Origin: Cytophagales bacterium UBA2561
GTDB taxonomy: Bacteria > Bacteroidota > Bacteroidia > Cytophagales > Thermoflexibacteraceae
NCBI GenBank assembly: GCA_002340355.1
Contig: DDLX01000015.1
Span: forward strand, 62,001 to 126,000
Reading direction: 5' to 3'
Length of the DNA: 64,000 bases
In this document: in pieces, positions 16,403 to 25,052 of the stretch
How positions within the stretch are numbered: position 1 is the first letter of the stretch
Layout of the letters: the number at the start of each line of letters is the position of its first letter
The notes under the pieces: generated by a model
The model's database searches: none
What the model saw: only the letters and a program-made list of their open reading frames with translations
Told to the model about the DNA's origin: nothing
Translations under genes and position numbers: made by a program

Positions 16403-19400
16403 ATGACGGATTCCTATCAAAGTTTGTTGGAAAACCTCAAAGCCTACAAACGTAAATACTATAAAAACATCTTACTTCGAGGTTCTATTTTTACTGTAAG
16501 TGTTTTAATAACGGCTTTTTTGGTCATTAATGGACTCGAATATTTTGGGAATTTTAGTGGCGCAGTTCGAGCAACCTTATTATTTGGTTTTCTGGGAGTT
16601 GCCTCAGTTTCGGCGTGGCTTTGGATTCTTACCCCCATTTTCAAATTATTGAATATCAACAAACCCATCACAAACGAAGAAGCCTCCGAACAAATCGGGA
16701 GTTTTTTTCCAAATATTGATGATAAATTATTAAATGTCATTCAGTTAGGTTCAGTTTCGAATGCCGAATCTGATTTGCTTCGGGCAAGTATTCAACAAAA
16801 AGCCAAAAAACTAAATCTTGTTCATTTTCCTGATGCAGTACAATATTCTCGAAATCGCAAATATTTACGTTATGTTTTACCGCCTGCTCTATTGTTATTT
16901 TTGATTTTGATGGTACAACCTGCCTTTTTTACCGAAAGTACCAACCGCATTATCAATTACGATAAAACCTTTGAAGTTTCTGCTCCCTTTCGGTTTGAGG
17001 TTGTCAATAAGAAGCTGGAAGTATTTAAAAATGAGGATTTTGAGATTCGAGTGAGACCCGAAGGCAATGCCATTCCTTTCGAAATGTTTTTGATAAATGA
17101 GAATGGACGCAAAGTCCGAATGACCAAAAAAGGAGAAGAATTTTCATATAATTTTACTAAAGTTCAACGGAACTTGAATATGCGTTTTGAGGCTTCGGGA
17201 TTTAGTTCATCGGATTACAAAGTGAAGGTTTTAGAACGTCCAAATCTGAGTAATTTTAGTGCATGGCTACAATATCCGTCTTATGTTAATCGTAAAAACG
17301 AAACCGTAGATAATACAGGAAATTTGATTGTTCCCGCAGGAACTCGTATTAGATGGCAGTTCAAAACTCGACAAACTGAAGCTCTTAAAATTCAATTTGA
17401 TTCGGTAAATTTTGAGGCAAAACCTTCGAATAATGGCGTTTTTCAATTTGAGAAAACTATCCGAAAACCAGAACGTTACGAAGTTTTATTGAAAAATAAA
17501 TTCAGTCAAAACAAAGAAAAAATTGAATATTATTTGAATGTCATTCCTGACGAATATCCAACCATTAATTTGAAACAATTTGAGGATACCACTTTGTACA
17601 ATTACTTGGTTATTGGAGGAAATATTTCAGATGATTACGGTATTCGAAATCTTCAATTTAAATACCGAGTGAATCGAAGTGGACAAAACTCGGAATATCA
17701 AACCATTAAACTAAAATTCAATCCTTCTTTGATTAATCAAAGTTATTTTCATCAATTGGATTTGTCGGAATTAGGCATCAAGAAAGGAGATAAATTAGAT
17801 TATTTTGTGGAAGTTTGGGATAATGACGGGGTAAATGGAAGTAAAAGTACCAAGACTTCTAGTTATCAATTTGCCTTGCCAGATGATTCAGAATATCAAA
17901 AAGAACTCGAAGCGGTTTCCGCAAAAACCGAAAAAAATATTGAAAAAAGTTTGCAAAAAGCTAAGGAGCTAAAGCAAGAATTAAAAGACTTACAAAATCG
18001 ACTTCGAAGCAAGAAAAAATTGAATTGGCAGGATAAAAAAATGGTTGAAAATCTGATGAAAAAGAAATCCGATTTGGAAAAAGAAATTCAACAATTACAA
18101 CAACAAAATCAGATTTTGAATCAGAAACAAGACCGATTTGGGGCGCAAAATAGCCAAGTTGCTGAAAAAGCCGAACAATTACAAAAATTAATGGATGAGT
18201 TATTGAATGATGAAACCAAGCAAATGTATGACCGATTGAATCAAATGATTGACCAAAATCGGAATAATCAACAAATACAACAGTTATTGGAACAAATTGA
18301 CCAAAAAGAACTCAATACAGAGAAAGAATTAGATAGGGCTTTGGAAATGTTTAAACGATTGAAGTTTGAACAAAAATTGGATAAAACGACTAAGGCTTTG
18401 GAGGAATTGGGTGAAAAACAGGAAAGTTTGGCGGATAAAACTGAAAAAGCAAAAACTTCTGAATTGAAAAAAGACCCTACAAAGTCGGATAAAAATCAGG
18501 ATAAAAATAAAGGTGAAAATTCTGAAAATAAGTCTGAGGAAAACTCAAAAGAGAATCCGAAAAATCAAGATAAATTGGATAAAAATACGGAGAAGAATTC
18601 AGACAAAAACTCAGAAAAGAAGGACGGGAATAAGTCCGATAAAAACCAGAAAAGTGATAAATCTGACCAAAATCCAAAGGATAAAAATGCTGAAAAAAAT
18701 TCGGATAAAAATCAGCAAAATAAAAAGCCAGAAGACTCAAAATCAGATAAATCTGATGACCAAAAATCTATTCAGGAGAAACAAGAAGATTTGCAAAAAC
18801 AATTCGAGGAAATTCAAAAACAATCCGAAGATTTGGAGAAAATGAACGAAGACCTCGAAAAGAAAAAATCTTTGCCTGAAGACCTCAAAAAACAACAAGA
18901 AGAAATTCAGAAGCAGTTGGAACAAGCCAATGAAAAGCTGAAAAATCGGGAAAAACAAGCGGCTGCCAAAGAACAACGAGATGCCGCCAAAAAAATGAAA
19001 CAACTCGCCAAAAAAATGAAAAAAGCGGGAGAATCTGCCATGATGCAACAGCAAATTGAGGATTATAACGATTTACGGCAAATTTTAGAAAATTTGGTGA
19101 CACTTTCTTTTGACCAAGAGGATTTGATGAAAAATTTTAAGGGGTTACGTCCCGAAGATCCTCGTCTTGTTCCCTTGGGACAAAAGCAATTAAAATTACG
19201 AGATGATGCTAAGATTATTGAAGATAGTTTGATGGCTTTATCGAAACGAGTTTTTCAAATTGAGTCTTTTGTGACTCGTGAATTGACCGCCATGAATAAA
19301 TATATGGACGAAAGCACTGAAAATATTCGCCAACGAAAATTGAGCGTATCGGCTGGAAAACAGCAATTTGCAATGACTTCAATGAATAATTTGGCATTGA

Positions 19401-20011
19401 TGCTTGACCAAGTTCTGCACGATATGCAACAAAGTATGGGCGAACAAATGGGTGGAATGCAGATGATTAATAAAAAACGTCCGCAAAAAGGAGAACAAAG
19501 TTTGGGAGGTTTGCAGAAAAAATTGAATGAGCAAATCCAAAAATTACAGAAAAGTGGAAAATCTGGATCAGAATTATCGAAAGAGTTGGCAAAACTGGCG
19601 GCTCAACAAGAAATGATTCGGCAGGCTGTTCAGCAACGCATGAAGGAATTGCAACAAGGTGGAAATCCTAAAGGCAAACAAATGGGGAATGAACTGGGTA
19701 AAATGTTGGATGATATGGAAAAAACGGAAGAAGATTTGGTAAATAAACGTATTACTCAAGAAACTATTAATCGCCAGAAAAAAATTGAAACTCGTTTGTT
19801 GGAGTCGGATAAGGCAATGCGTGAGCGTAAAACAGATCAAGAACGAGAAAGTCAGTCAGGGAAACAAAAGAAACGTCAGAATCCAAGTGAGTTTTCGGAT
19901 TATTTGAAGCTCAAAGAAAAACAAATTGAACTGCTCAAAACCATTCCACCCTCCCTGAATCCGTATTATAAACAAGAAGTGAATGAATATTTTAAGAAAA
20001 TGGCGGAATAA
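16403..20011 (+). CDS. DUF4175-family membrane protein with long coiled coils
   Basis: This 1202-residue protein has hydrophobic segments at about 25-44, 56-79 and 153-172, then a beta-rich extracytoplasmic-type region (about 180-490). From residue 500 to the end it consists of long Gln/Lys/Glu coiled coils. At about 690-790 lies an extremely biased linker made almost only of Lys, Asp, Asn, Ser and Glu (repeats such as SDKNQDKN and NSEKKDGN). The architecture and the N-terminus match DUF4175 proteins of Bacteroidota, whose function is not known. No catalytic motif is seen. Because of base bias in the linker, spurious long frames appear on other strands at 18477-19103. An RsbW-like kinase gene follows after 51 bases. 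Confidence 0.75.
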   Translation: MTDSYQSLLENLKAYKRKYYKNILLRGSIFTVSVLITAFLVINGLEYFGNFSGAVRATLLFGFLGVASVSAWLWILTPIFKLLNINKPITNEEASEQIGSFFPNIDDKLLNVIQLGSVSNAESDLLRASIQQKAKKLNLVHFPDAVQYSRNRKYLRYVLPPALLLFLILMVQPAFFTESTNRIINYDKTFEVSAPFRFEVVNKKLEVFKNEDFEIRVRPEGNAIPFEMFLINENGRKVRMTKKGEEFSYNFTKVQRNLNMRFEASGFSSSDYKVKVLERPNLSNFSAWLQYPSYVNRKNETVDNTGNLIVPAGTRIRWQFKTRQTEALKIQFDSVNFEAKPSNNGVFQFEKTIRKPERYEVLLKNKFSQNKEKIEYYLNVIPDEYPTINLKQFEDTTLYNYLVIGGNISDDYGIRNLQFKYRVNRSGQNSEYQTIKLKFNPSLINQSYFHQLDLSELGIKKGDKLDYFVEVWDNDGVNGSKSTKTSSYQFALPDDSEYQKELEAVSAKTEKNIEKSLQKAKELKQELKDLQNRLRSKKKLNWQDKKMVENLMKKKSDLEKEIQQLQQQNQILNQKQDRFGAQNSQVAEKAEQLQKLMDELLNDETKQMYDRLNQMIDQNRNNQQIQQLLEQIDQKELNTEKELDRALEMFKRLKFEQKLDKTTKALEELGEKQESLADKTEKAKTSELKKDPTKSDKNQDKNKGENSENKSEENSKENPKNQDKLDKNTEKNSDKNSEKKDGNKSDKNQKSDKSDQNPKDKNAEKNSDKNQQNKKPEDSKSDKSDDQKSIQEKQEDLQKQFEEIQKQSEDLEKMNEDLEKKKSLPEDLKKQQEEIQKQLEQANEKLKNREKQAAAKEQRDAAKKMKQLAKKMKKAGESAMMQQQIEDYNDLRQILENLVTLSFDQEDLMKNFKGLRPEDPRLVPLGQKQLKLRDDAKIIEDSLMALSKRVFQIESFVTRELTAMNKYMDESTENIRQRKLSVSAGKQQFAMTSMNNLALMLDQVLHDMQQSMGEQMGGMQMINKKRPQKGEQSLGGLQKKLNEQIQKLQKSGKSGSELSKELAKLAAQQEMIRQAVQQRMKELQQGGNPKGKQMGNELGKMLDDMEKTEEDLVNKRITQETINRQKKIETRLLESDKAMRERKTDQERESQSGKQKKRQNPSEFSDYLKLKEKQIELLKTIPPSLNPYYKQEVNEYFKKMAE

Positions 20012-20015
20012 TTTA

Positions 20016-20023
20016 TAAATTTG
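20016..20023 (+). promoter_or_regulatory. -7 box for the anti-sigma kinase gene
   Basis: TAAATTTG matches TAnnTTTG, starts four bases after the DUF4175 stop and lies 39 bases before the ATG at 20063. This supports that ATG over a possible upstream start at 20021. Confidence 0.4.
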
Positions 20024-20062
20024 TGTACTTTCAGGTCTTCGAACACTACTGAAAATGATGAT

Positions 20063-20482
20063 ATGAATTCACTCAAGCTCAAAATTCCATCTTTGCCCGA
20101 TAATATTAGGATTGTCGAAAGTTTTATTGACAATGCCCGTGATGAATTTCATTTTGATGATAATATTTATGGTAATATTATGGTTGCCGTAACTGAGGCA
20201 GTCAATAATGCCATTGTACATGGAAATGGAAGTAATCCAGAAAAAAGTGTAGAGTTGTCATTAGATATCTCTGAAAATTTTCTCCAATTTATAATTGAAG
20301 ATGAGGGTGAAGGATTTGAGTTTGAAGATTTGCCTGATCCCACAGCCCCCGAAAATTTGCTGAACCCCGGTGGAAGAGGTATTTTCTTGATTCAGCATCT
20401 TGTCGATGAGGTAGATTTTGGAGAAAATGGACGTATTATTAAAATGGGCTTTGCAGTCACGAATGATGACGAAATAGAATAA
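20063..20482 (+). CDS. RsbW-like anti-sigma factor / serine kinase (HATPase)
   Basis: This small GHKL ATPase of the RsbW/SpoIIAB type binds ATP and sigma or anti-anti-sigma proteins. The N box is EAVNNAIVHGNG (Glu45, Asn49, His53 with the start used here). The G1 box is EDEGEGF near 79, and the G2 box is GGRGIFLIQHLVDEV near 103-117. At 139 aa it is of normal length. A SpoIIAA/STAS-type protein is encoded at 3819-4229 but is too far away to claim as partner. No PP2C phosphatase or sigma gene is adjacent. The frame is open upstream to 20021, but the ATG after the -7 box is preferred. Confidence 0.8.
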   Translation: MNSLKLKIPSLPDNIRIVESFIDNARDEFHFDDNIYGNIMVAVTEAVNNAIVHGNGSNPEKSVELSLDISENFLQFIIEDEGEGFEFEDLPDPTAPENLLNPGGRGIFLIQHLVDEVDFGENGRIIKMGFAVTNDDEIE

Positions 20483-20587
20483 AGCTTTAACTAGGTTGCT
20501 TCATTTAAAAAATACGTTGAGACTAGCAGTTATATTAAAATGAAGCTCCCTTTTTGTCTTATAGGAAATCATCAATCTGTAAAAGAA

Positions 20588-21214
20588 TTATAATTCTATT
20601 TGATTTGTAAAACGTTCTTTTAATCGTCCGTCATGGGTTACGATGACCAAACAACTTCCCACTATTTTTGCTTGTTCTTCCAATAAATCAGCTACTTGCT
20701 TACAATTTTTATCGTCTAATCCAGAGGTAGGTTCATCTGCCAAAATTAGTTTAGGTTGGTTTAATAAAGCCCTAGCAATTGCGACTCGTTGCTGTTCTCC
20801 CTGACTAAGTTGAGAAGGCTTCGAATTTAGTTTATGCTCTATATTTAGGCGATGAAGTAAGGTTTTGATTTTTTCCATATCTTTTTTCTCACCTGCCAAT
20901 GATTGCGCCAATCGTAAATTATCCTTTACAGAAAGAGCCGATACAAAATGAGATTTCTGAAAAACTAATCCAATATTTTTACCTCGAAAGCGGTCAATTT
21001 GAACATCTGAAAGGGAATTCAATTCAGTATCTTCGATCCAGACTTTGCCTTTAGAGGCTTTTAAAAGTCCTGCCAATATATGCAAAAGAGTAGTTTTTCC
21101 TGTTCCTGACTCACCAATAATGAGTAAGTTTTGGTTTTTAGTACATTGAATATCAGGAAATTGAAAAGAGTTTGACGAGTTATAAGCAAAAGTAAGATTT
21201 TCGGTTCGAAGCAT
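20588..21214 (-). CDS. ABC transporter ATP-binding protein (LolD/MacB-like)
   Basis: All ABC ATPase motifs are present: Walker A GESGTGKTT at 34-42, the Q-loop near VFQKSHF, signature LSQGEQQRVAIARALL near 137, Walker B LILADEPTSGLD and the switch His in VTHD. At 208 aa it is a stand-alone NBD of the LolD/FtsE/MacB size class. No permease gene adjoins it. The next gene upstream on the same strand is a Ca2+ antiporter separated by a hairpin, so its membrane partner is encoded elsewhere. The substrate is unknown. Confidence 0.85.
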   Translation of the reverse strand: MLRTENLTFAYNSSNSFQFPDIQCTKNQNLLIIGESGTGKTTLLHILAGLLKASKGKVWIEDTELNSLSDVQIDRFRGKNIGLVFQKSHFVSALSVKDNLRLAQSLAGEKKDMEKIKTLLHRLNIEHKLNSKPSQLSQGEQQRVAIARALLNQPKLILADEPTSGLDDKNCKQVADLLEEQAKIVGSCLVIVTHDGRLKERFTNQIEL

Positions 21215-21255
21215 TATTTGAGTATAAAAATTATGTGTATAGATTTTACAAAAGA

Positions 21256-21292
21256 ATAGACTTATTAAATTTTGAAAACTTAATAAGTCTAT
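21256..21292 (-). terminator. 13-bp perfect stem-loop after the antiporter gene
   Basis: ATAGACTTATTAA (21256-21268) pairs perfectly with TTAATAAGTCTAT (21280-21292). The loop itself contains TTTT/AAAA. Read on the minus strand it ends the antiporter transcript and separates it from the ABC ATPase gene. Confidence 0.65.
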
Positions 21293-21316
21293 ATGAAATA
21301 ACTATAAACCAGCATT

Positions 21317-22447
21317 TTAGCTTAATCCTAAAGTACCTAAAATCCATTGGTTGATTGCCCCTAATTGATTGGCATAAGCCGCCCAAACATAACCACAATA
21401 TAAAATCATCAAAAATGCACCAAAAGCTTTCCCAACTTTAAATTTGAGGACTGCCATTAACCCAATGACTAAGAATAAACTGGCAAATAATAAGGTTACT
21501 GAAGAATTAATATTTTCAGCATCGGCTGCAGGAATAATAATATCGCCTTGCATTATGGTAAAAAGTAAAACGGGAAATCCTAAACTCATCAAAATATCAA
21601 AAATATTACTACCAACTGCATTGGCAATTGCCATATCACCCCGTCCTTGTCGGGCTACGATTGCCGAAGAAATCATTTCGGGGACAGAACTACCACCTGC
21701 TAAAATCGTCAAGGCAATAATCGCAGGAGCAATACCGTAATGTCCTGCTAAAGCTTCGGCGGCAATGACCATCCAATAACAGGCATATCCAATTATGGCT
21801 AGGGATAAAATAAATACAGGAACTGTCCATTGGGGTTTTTCTTGAGCATCAGGAATGAGGCTTAAAATCCATCGGAAGGGAAAAGTAACGAAATTGATGA
21901 CTTTCATGACTGGATTGGTGGATTCAATTTCTATTTCGGGTTCTTCTTCTTCGGCAAACATTTCTTCTCCTGAATATTTTGCCCAAAAATACATCACTAA
22001 TAAATAAACCACATACCCCACTACAAATCCAATTCCTTCATAAAGAGTTAGTTTTCCATCAGCAATAAAAAATAAAAGCATGACAATCGAAAGGGCATAA
22101 CTAACTCCATCCCGAACAATGGGTTTCCAATCCAATTTGGAAGCTCGAATCATGGCAGGAAATCCAATCACCACCAGCATTTGAAAAATAGCCGAGCCAA
22201 CAATCGCTCCAATACCTGTAGCAGGATTGCCTGGTTCCCCACCTCTTGTTACGAATAAAGCAATTAAGGCTGTTGAAATTTCGGGCGCACTTGTTCCAAA
22301 GGCAAGTAAAGTGGCTCCAGCAACACTGGGGGGTAATTTGAGCCATTCGGCAATGTTATCCAGACTCTTTATAAAGTGCTTATCTACGACCTCAGTCATG
22401 ATATAAAACGTAAATAAAAGCACTAAGACCGAAACAATAGGTTCCAT
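21317..22447 (-). CDS. Calcium/sodium antiporter (CaCA family, YrbG-like)
   Basis: This inner-membrane cation exchanger has about ten hydrophobic helices in two inverted halves. The alpha-1 repeat is LLAFGTSAPEISTALIA near residues 48-64. The alpha-2 repeat is LAGGSSVPEMISSAIVARQG, followed by GDMAIANAVGSNIFDILMSLG near 270-300. The paired Glu residues in SAPE and SVPE bind the cation. Between the halves a cytoplasmic acidic loop (EEMFAEEEEPEIEIES) is present, as in the family. The length of 376 aa is usual. It is monocistronic by spacing, with a strong terminator behind. Confidence 0.9.
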   Translation of the reverse strand: MEPIVSVLVLLFTFYIMTEVVDKHFIKSLDNIAEWLKLPPSVAGATLLAFGTSAPEISTALIALFVTRGGEPGNPATGIGAIVGSAIFQMLVVIGFPAMIRASKLDWKPIVRDGVSYALSIVMLLFFIADGKLTLYEGIGFVVGYVVYLLVMYFWAKYSGEEMFAEEEEPEIEIESTNPVMKVINFVTFPFRWILSLIPDAQEKPQWTVPVFILSLAIIGYACYWMVIAAEALAGHYGIAPAIIALTILAGGSSVPEMISSAIVARQGRGDMAIANAVGSNIFDILMSLGFPVLLFTIMQGDIIIPAADAENINSSVTLLFASLFLVIGLMAVLKFKVGKAFGAFLMILYCGYVWAAYANQLGAINQWILGTLGLS

Positions 22448-22634
22448 AAGATATTAATTTCTTGAATTGCTATTTTAATTCCTTCGGAGAAGGTTATTTG
22501 AGATGGAATACGATTTTTTACCCAAAGTAAAGAATTTTTTTTATGGCAATTAGGTTTCTAAAAAACTTCTAAAACTTTTCGTCTTAAAATATTATTTGAA
22601 ATGATATTTTTCTCGTTTAATAAAACTAAATTTC

Positions 22635-24149
22635 TTAACGGAGTTTAGTCAGAGCTTTTCCAATATTTTGAATAATATCTCTTGCAATCATAGATTCTTG
22701 AGCATCATTTTCAGAAGCTACATTTCCTGCTAAGCCATGTAAATAGACTCCTAACAAAGCAGTTTCTTCTGAGGTATAACCTTGTGCCAAAAGAGCCGTC
22801 AACATTCCTGTTAGTACATCTCCACTTCCTGCAGTTGCCATCCCTGGGTTGCCACTTGTATTGAAATAACAATCTCCATTAGGCAGAGCCACACACGTAT
22901 GCGCTCCCTTGAGAATGATACAAATTTTATATTTCATAGCTAGTTCTCGTTGTTTCTGATGACGTTCATATCCCGTTAGTGTTTCTCTAACAAGTCGTTC
23001 AAATTCCTTGGGGTGTGGAGTCAAGATACTTCCTCTCGGAATATGCTCCCATAAATTTTTTTTACTTTTTGCAATAATATTTAAAGCATCCGCATCTAAA
23101 ACCAACGGGCGTTTATTTCGGTTCAAAATTCCTTCTAAAGCTTTTTCAGTTAGGACGTCCGTCCCAAGTCCAGGACCTATACCTACTGCTGAATAAAGTT
23201 CATATCGAAGGTCAAAATCTGAAATCAAACGTTCAGCAGAATCTGAAGTAACCATGGCTTCAGGAACAGCATACTGTAAGACTTGATAGCCACACTTGGG
23301 TAAGTGTATTGTCAATAATCCTGCGCCAGTTCGTAAACACGCCAAAGCCGATAAAATTGCAGCTCCAATTTTGCCATAACTGCCTACTACCAATAAGGCA
23401 TGTCCGAACTCACCTTTGTGGTCCGTTTTTCTGCGTGGGCGCAAAATTTTCTGAATACCTTGAGCTTCGATTAAGTAATTTTGAGTCTCTGTTTCTTCTA
23501 AAAACTTTCGATGTAATTGAATATCAATAAAATGCCAATTTCCTGTGTAACGGTAATAATGGTCATATAACAAAGTAAGCTTCATTGACCCAATAGTTAA
23601 GGTATCACTTGCTTGAATAATTGCCCCTTGATTTTCGGTATTATCTTCGGCAAATAATCCTGAAGGCATATCAATTGCTATGATTGGGACTTTACTCATG
23701 TTCATTTTCTGAATAATCTGAGCCGAAAATCCTTGTACGGGTTTATTTAAGCCTGAGCCGAAAATGGCATCTACCAAAATATCTGTAGGCTTAATTTCAG
23801 GAAATTCATGAGCGGTATGGATGTGTAAAATTCGACAATGTGTCGTATTTTTTAGTCGTTTGAGATTTAGGTCAAAATCGGCTGAAGTGGTATCTGAAAA
23901 ATACACAATATAAACCGATACCTTTTTAAAATAATTGGCAACATAACGAGCAATTACTAATCCATCACCCCCATTATTTCCAATACCACAAAATAATTTG
24001 AGGGTTTGATTGGGAGAAAACAGCTCTTTTAATTTCTCAGCACAGGAACGCCCTGCTCTTTCCATTAAGTCAGGAGAGCTAATAGGTTCATATTCAATAG
24101 TATATCGATCAGCTTCACGAGTTTGTTGAGCAGTGAGTATTTTTTGCAC
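22635..24149 (-). CDS. nnr: Bifunctional NAD(P)HX epimerase / ADP-dependent dehydratase
   Basis: This enzyme repairs hydrated NAD(P)H. The N-terminal YjeF_N epimerase domain (about 1-215) shows CGIGNNGGDGLVIARY at 54-69. The C-terminal ribokinase-like dehydratase (about 230-504) shows GHALLVVGSYGKIGAA, GPGLGTD, LDADALN, LTPHPKEFERL and the catalytic GMATAGSGDVLTGML. The start codon is GTG at 24149. The frame upstream has no ATG before a stop, and the encoded MQKILTAQQTREADR aligns with the usual family N-terminus. The length of 504 aa is normal. Confidence 0.93.
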   Translation of the reverse strand: MQKILTAQQTREADRYTIEYEPISSPDLMERAGRSCAEKLKELFSPNQTLKLFCGIGNNGGDGLVIARYVANYFKKVSVYIVYFSDTTSADFDLNLKRLKNTTHCRILHIHTAHEFPEIKPTDILVDAIFGSGLNKPVQGFSAQIIQKMNMSKVPIIAIDMPSGLFAEDNTENQGAIIQASDTLTIGSMKLTLLYDHYYRYTGNWHFIDIQLHRKFLEETETQNYLIEAQGIQKILRPRRKTDHKGEFGHALLVVGSYGKIGAAILSALACLRTGAGLLTIHLPKCGYQVLQYAVPEAMVTSDSAERLISDFDLRYELYSAVGIGPGLGTDVLTEKALEGILNRNKRPLVLDADALNIIAKSKKNLWEHIPRGSILTPHPKEFERLVRETLTGYERHQKQRELAMKYKICIILKGAHTCVALPNGDCYFNTSGNPGMATAGSGDVLTGMLTALLAQGYTSEETALLGVYLHGLAGNVASENDAQESMIARDIIQNIGKALTKLR

Positions 24150-24276
24150 AGGAAATATTTTTTTCGTAAATAATTTATTAGATAAATATAAAAAGGAATT
24201 TTACCCAAACAATTTATCAAAAATTCTGAAAAATTTAATTCTATTTCAATGAGATACCATAATTTTTGCTGAGAAT

Positions 24277-24711
24277 ATGAAAAAATTTGTAGCACAATGG
24301 AACACGTACATAGTTTACGGTTTACTGGCTTTTTTTTGTGATAGTTTAGTTAATCGAACCTCTAAAATAAGCCCAAACATGAAAAATACTGCCTATTTTC
24401 CTTGTGAACTAATTGATACAGGATTCGATTATCGGATAGGTATTGAATCCAAAAATTTAACCAGATTTATTCCCTTATTCGAACAGCAGGGGATTCGTCC
24501 GAATGGCAAAAGTTGGGAACAATTGGTCAGATTTCTTGTTCATACTAATATCCCAAATATGAGTCATGTAATTGATTACGAATCAGATAATAAAGGAATG
24601 GAAACTTCCTTACGTTCCAAAAAAGATCAACTAAAAATTGCAACCTTAATTCATCATTCTTGTAAGGATACAAGGCAATTTCAACGATTACTTCAAGAGA
24701 TTAGTTTTTGA
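24277..24711 (+). CDS. Imm51-like immunity protein, orphan
   Basis: The segment FEQQGIRPNGKSWEQLVRFL, then the block IDYESDNKGMETSLRSKKDQL and a closing helix, resembles the Imm51 pattern (G.NG.sWe.L....., D.E.gMf.a...d...L). Imm51 proteins neutralise nuclease toxins of polymorphic toxin systems (family knowledge). No toxin gene, Rhs element or other immunity gene is next to it, so it would be an orphan. The 144-residue frame begins with a hydrophobic 34-residue stretch (YIVYGLLAFFCDSLV). An internal ATG at 24379 (MKNTAYFPCELIDTG) would give a 110-residue cytoplasmic protein and may be the true start. The assignment is pattern-based and tentative. Confidence 0.45.
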   Translation: MKKFVAQWNTYIVYGLLAFFCDSLVNRTSKISPNMKNTAYFPCELIDTGFDYRIGIESKNLTRFIPLFEQQGIRPNGKSWEQLVRFLVHTNIPNMSHVIDYESDNKGMETSLRSKKDQLKIATLIHHSCKDTRQFQRLLQEISF

Positions 24712-24747
24712 ATTCATACTTGTTTTTATGTCCCTCGCCAAATTTTT

Positions 24748-24780
24748 AAGTCCATTCAAAACTTATCTTTGAGTGGACTT
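24748..24780 (+). terminator. 13-bp stem-loop after the Imm51-like gene
   Basis: AAGTCCATTCAAA (24748-24760) pairs with TTTGAGTGGACTT (24768-24780) with one T-G wobble and a 7-base loop. A weak T tail follows. It lies 37 bases after the stop codon. Confidence 0.5.
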
Positions 24781-24864
24781 CTTATGTCAAAATAATGTAA
24801 TATGAATAATAGTCTTTCAAAGTGTTTTTGTTGGTGTTTTAACGAAGCATCAAACAAAAATAAA

Positions 24865-25040
24865 TTCGTAAATTTTTTATTAATATAATTCTCTAAAATT
24901 TTAATTTATTAATAATGAATTGTTTACGTAGTGTAGGGTTTGCTACACTATGGAAATAATATTAATTCTTGAAAATCAATATCTTAACTCTCTGAGGGTT
25001 TAAAAATCTTGGAAGATTAGGCAAAATTTATGAGCAATTG
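24865..25040 (+). mobile_element. MITE-like intergenic element, copy 2
   Basis: This 176-bp stretch is homologous to the minus strand of 14191-14325. 24865-24925 matches at 52 of 61 positions and 24975-25040 at 53 of 66, both without gaps. In place of the 8 bases that separate these blocks in copy 1, copy 2 carries 49 bases. They include the palindrome TAGTGTAG (24929-24936)/CTACACTA (24943-24950). The terminal inverted repeats are eroded here. It lies between convergent genes and fills most of the 341-base gap 24712-25052; no gene is seen there. Confidence 0.6.
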
Positions 25041-25052
25041 GGTCTGAAACAG

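Noticed and set aside
18477..19103. Phe/Leu-rich and Lys-rich frames on both strands
   Set aside because: They are shadows of the low-complexity, A-rich coiled-coil region of the DUF4175 gene.
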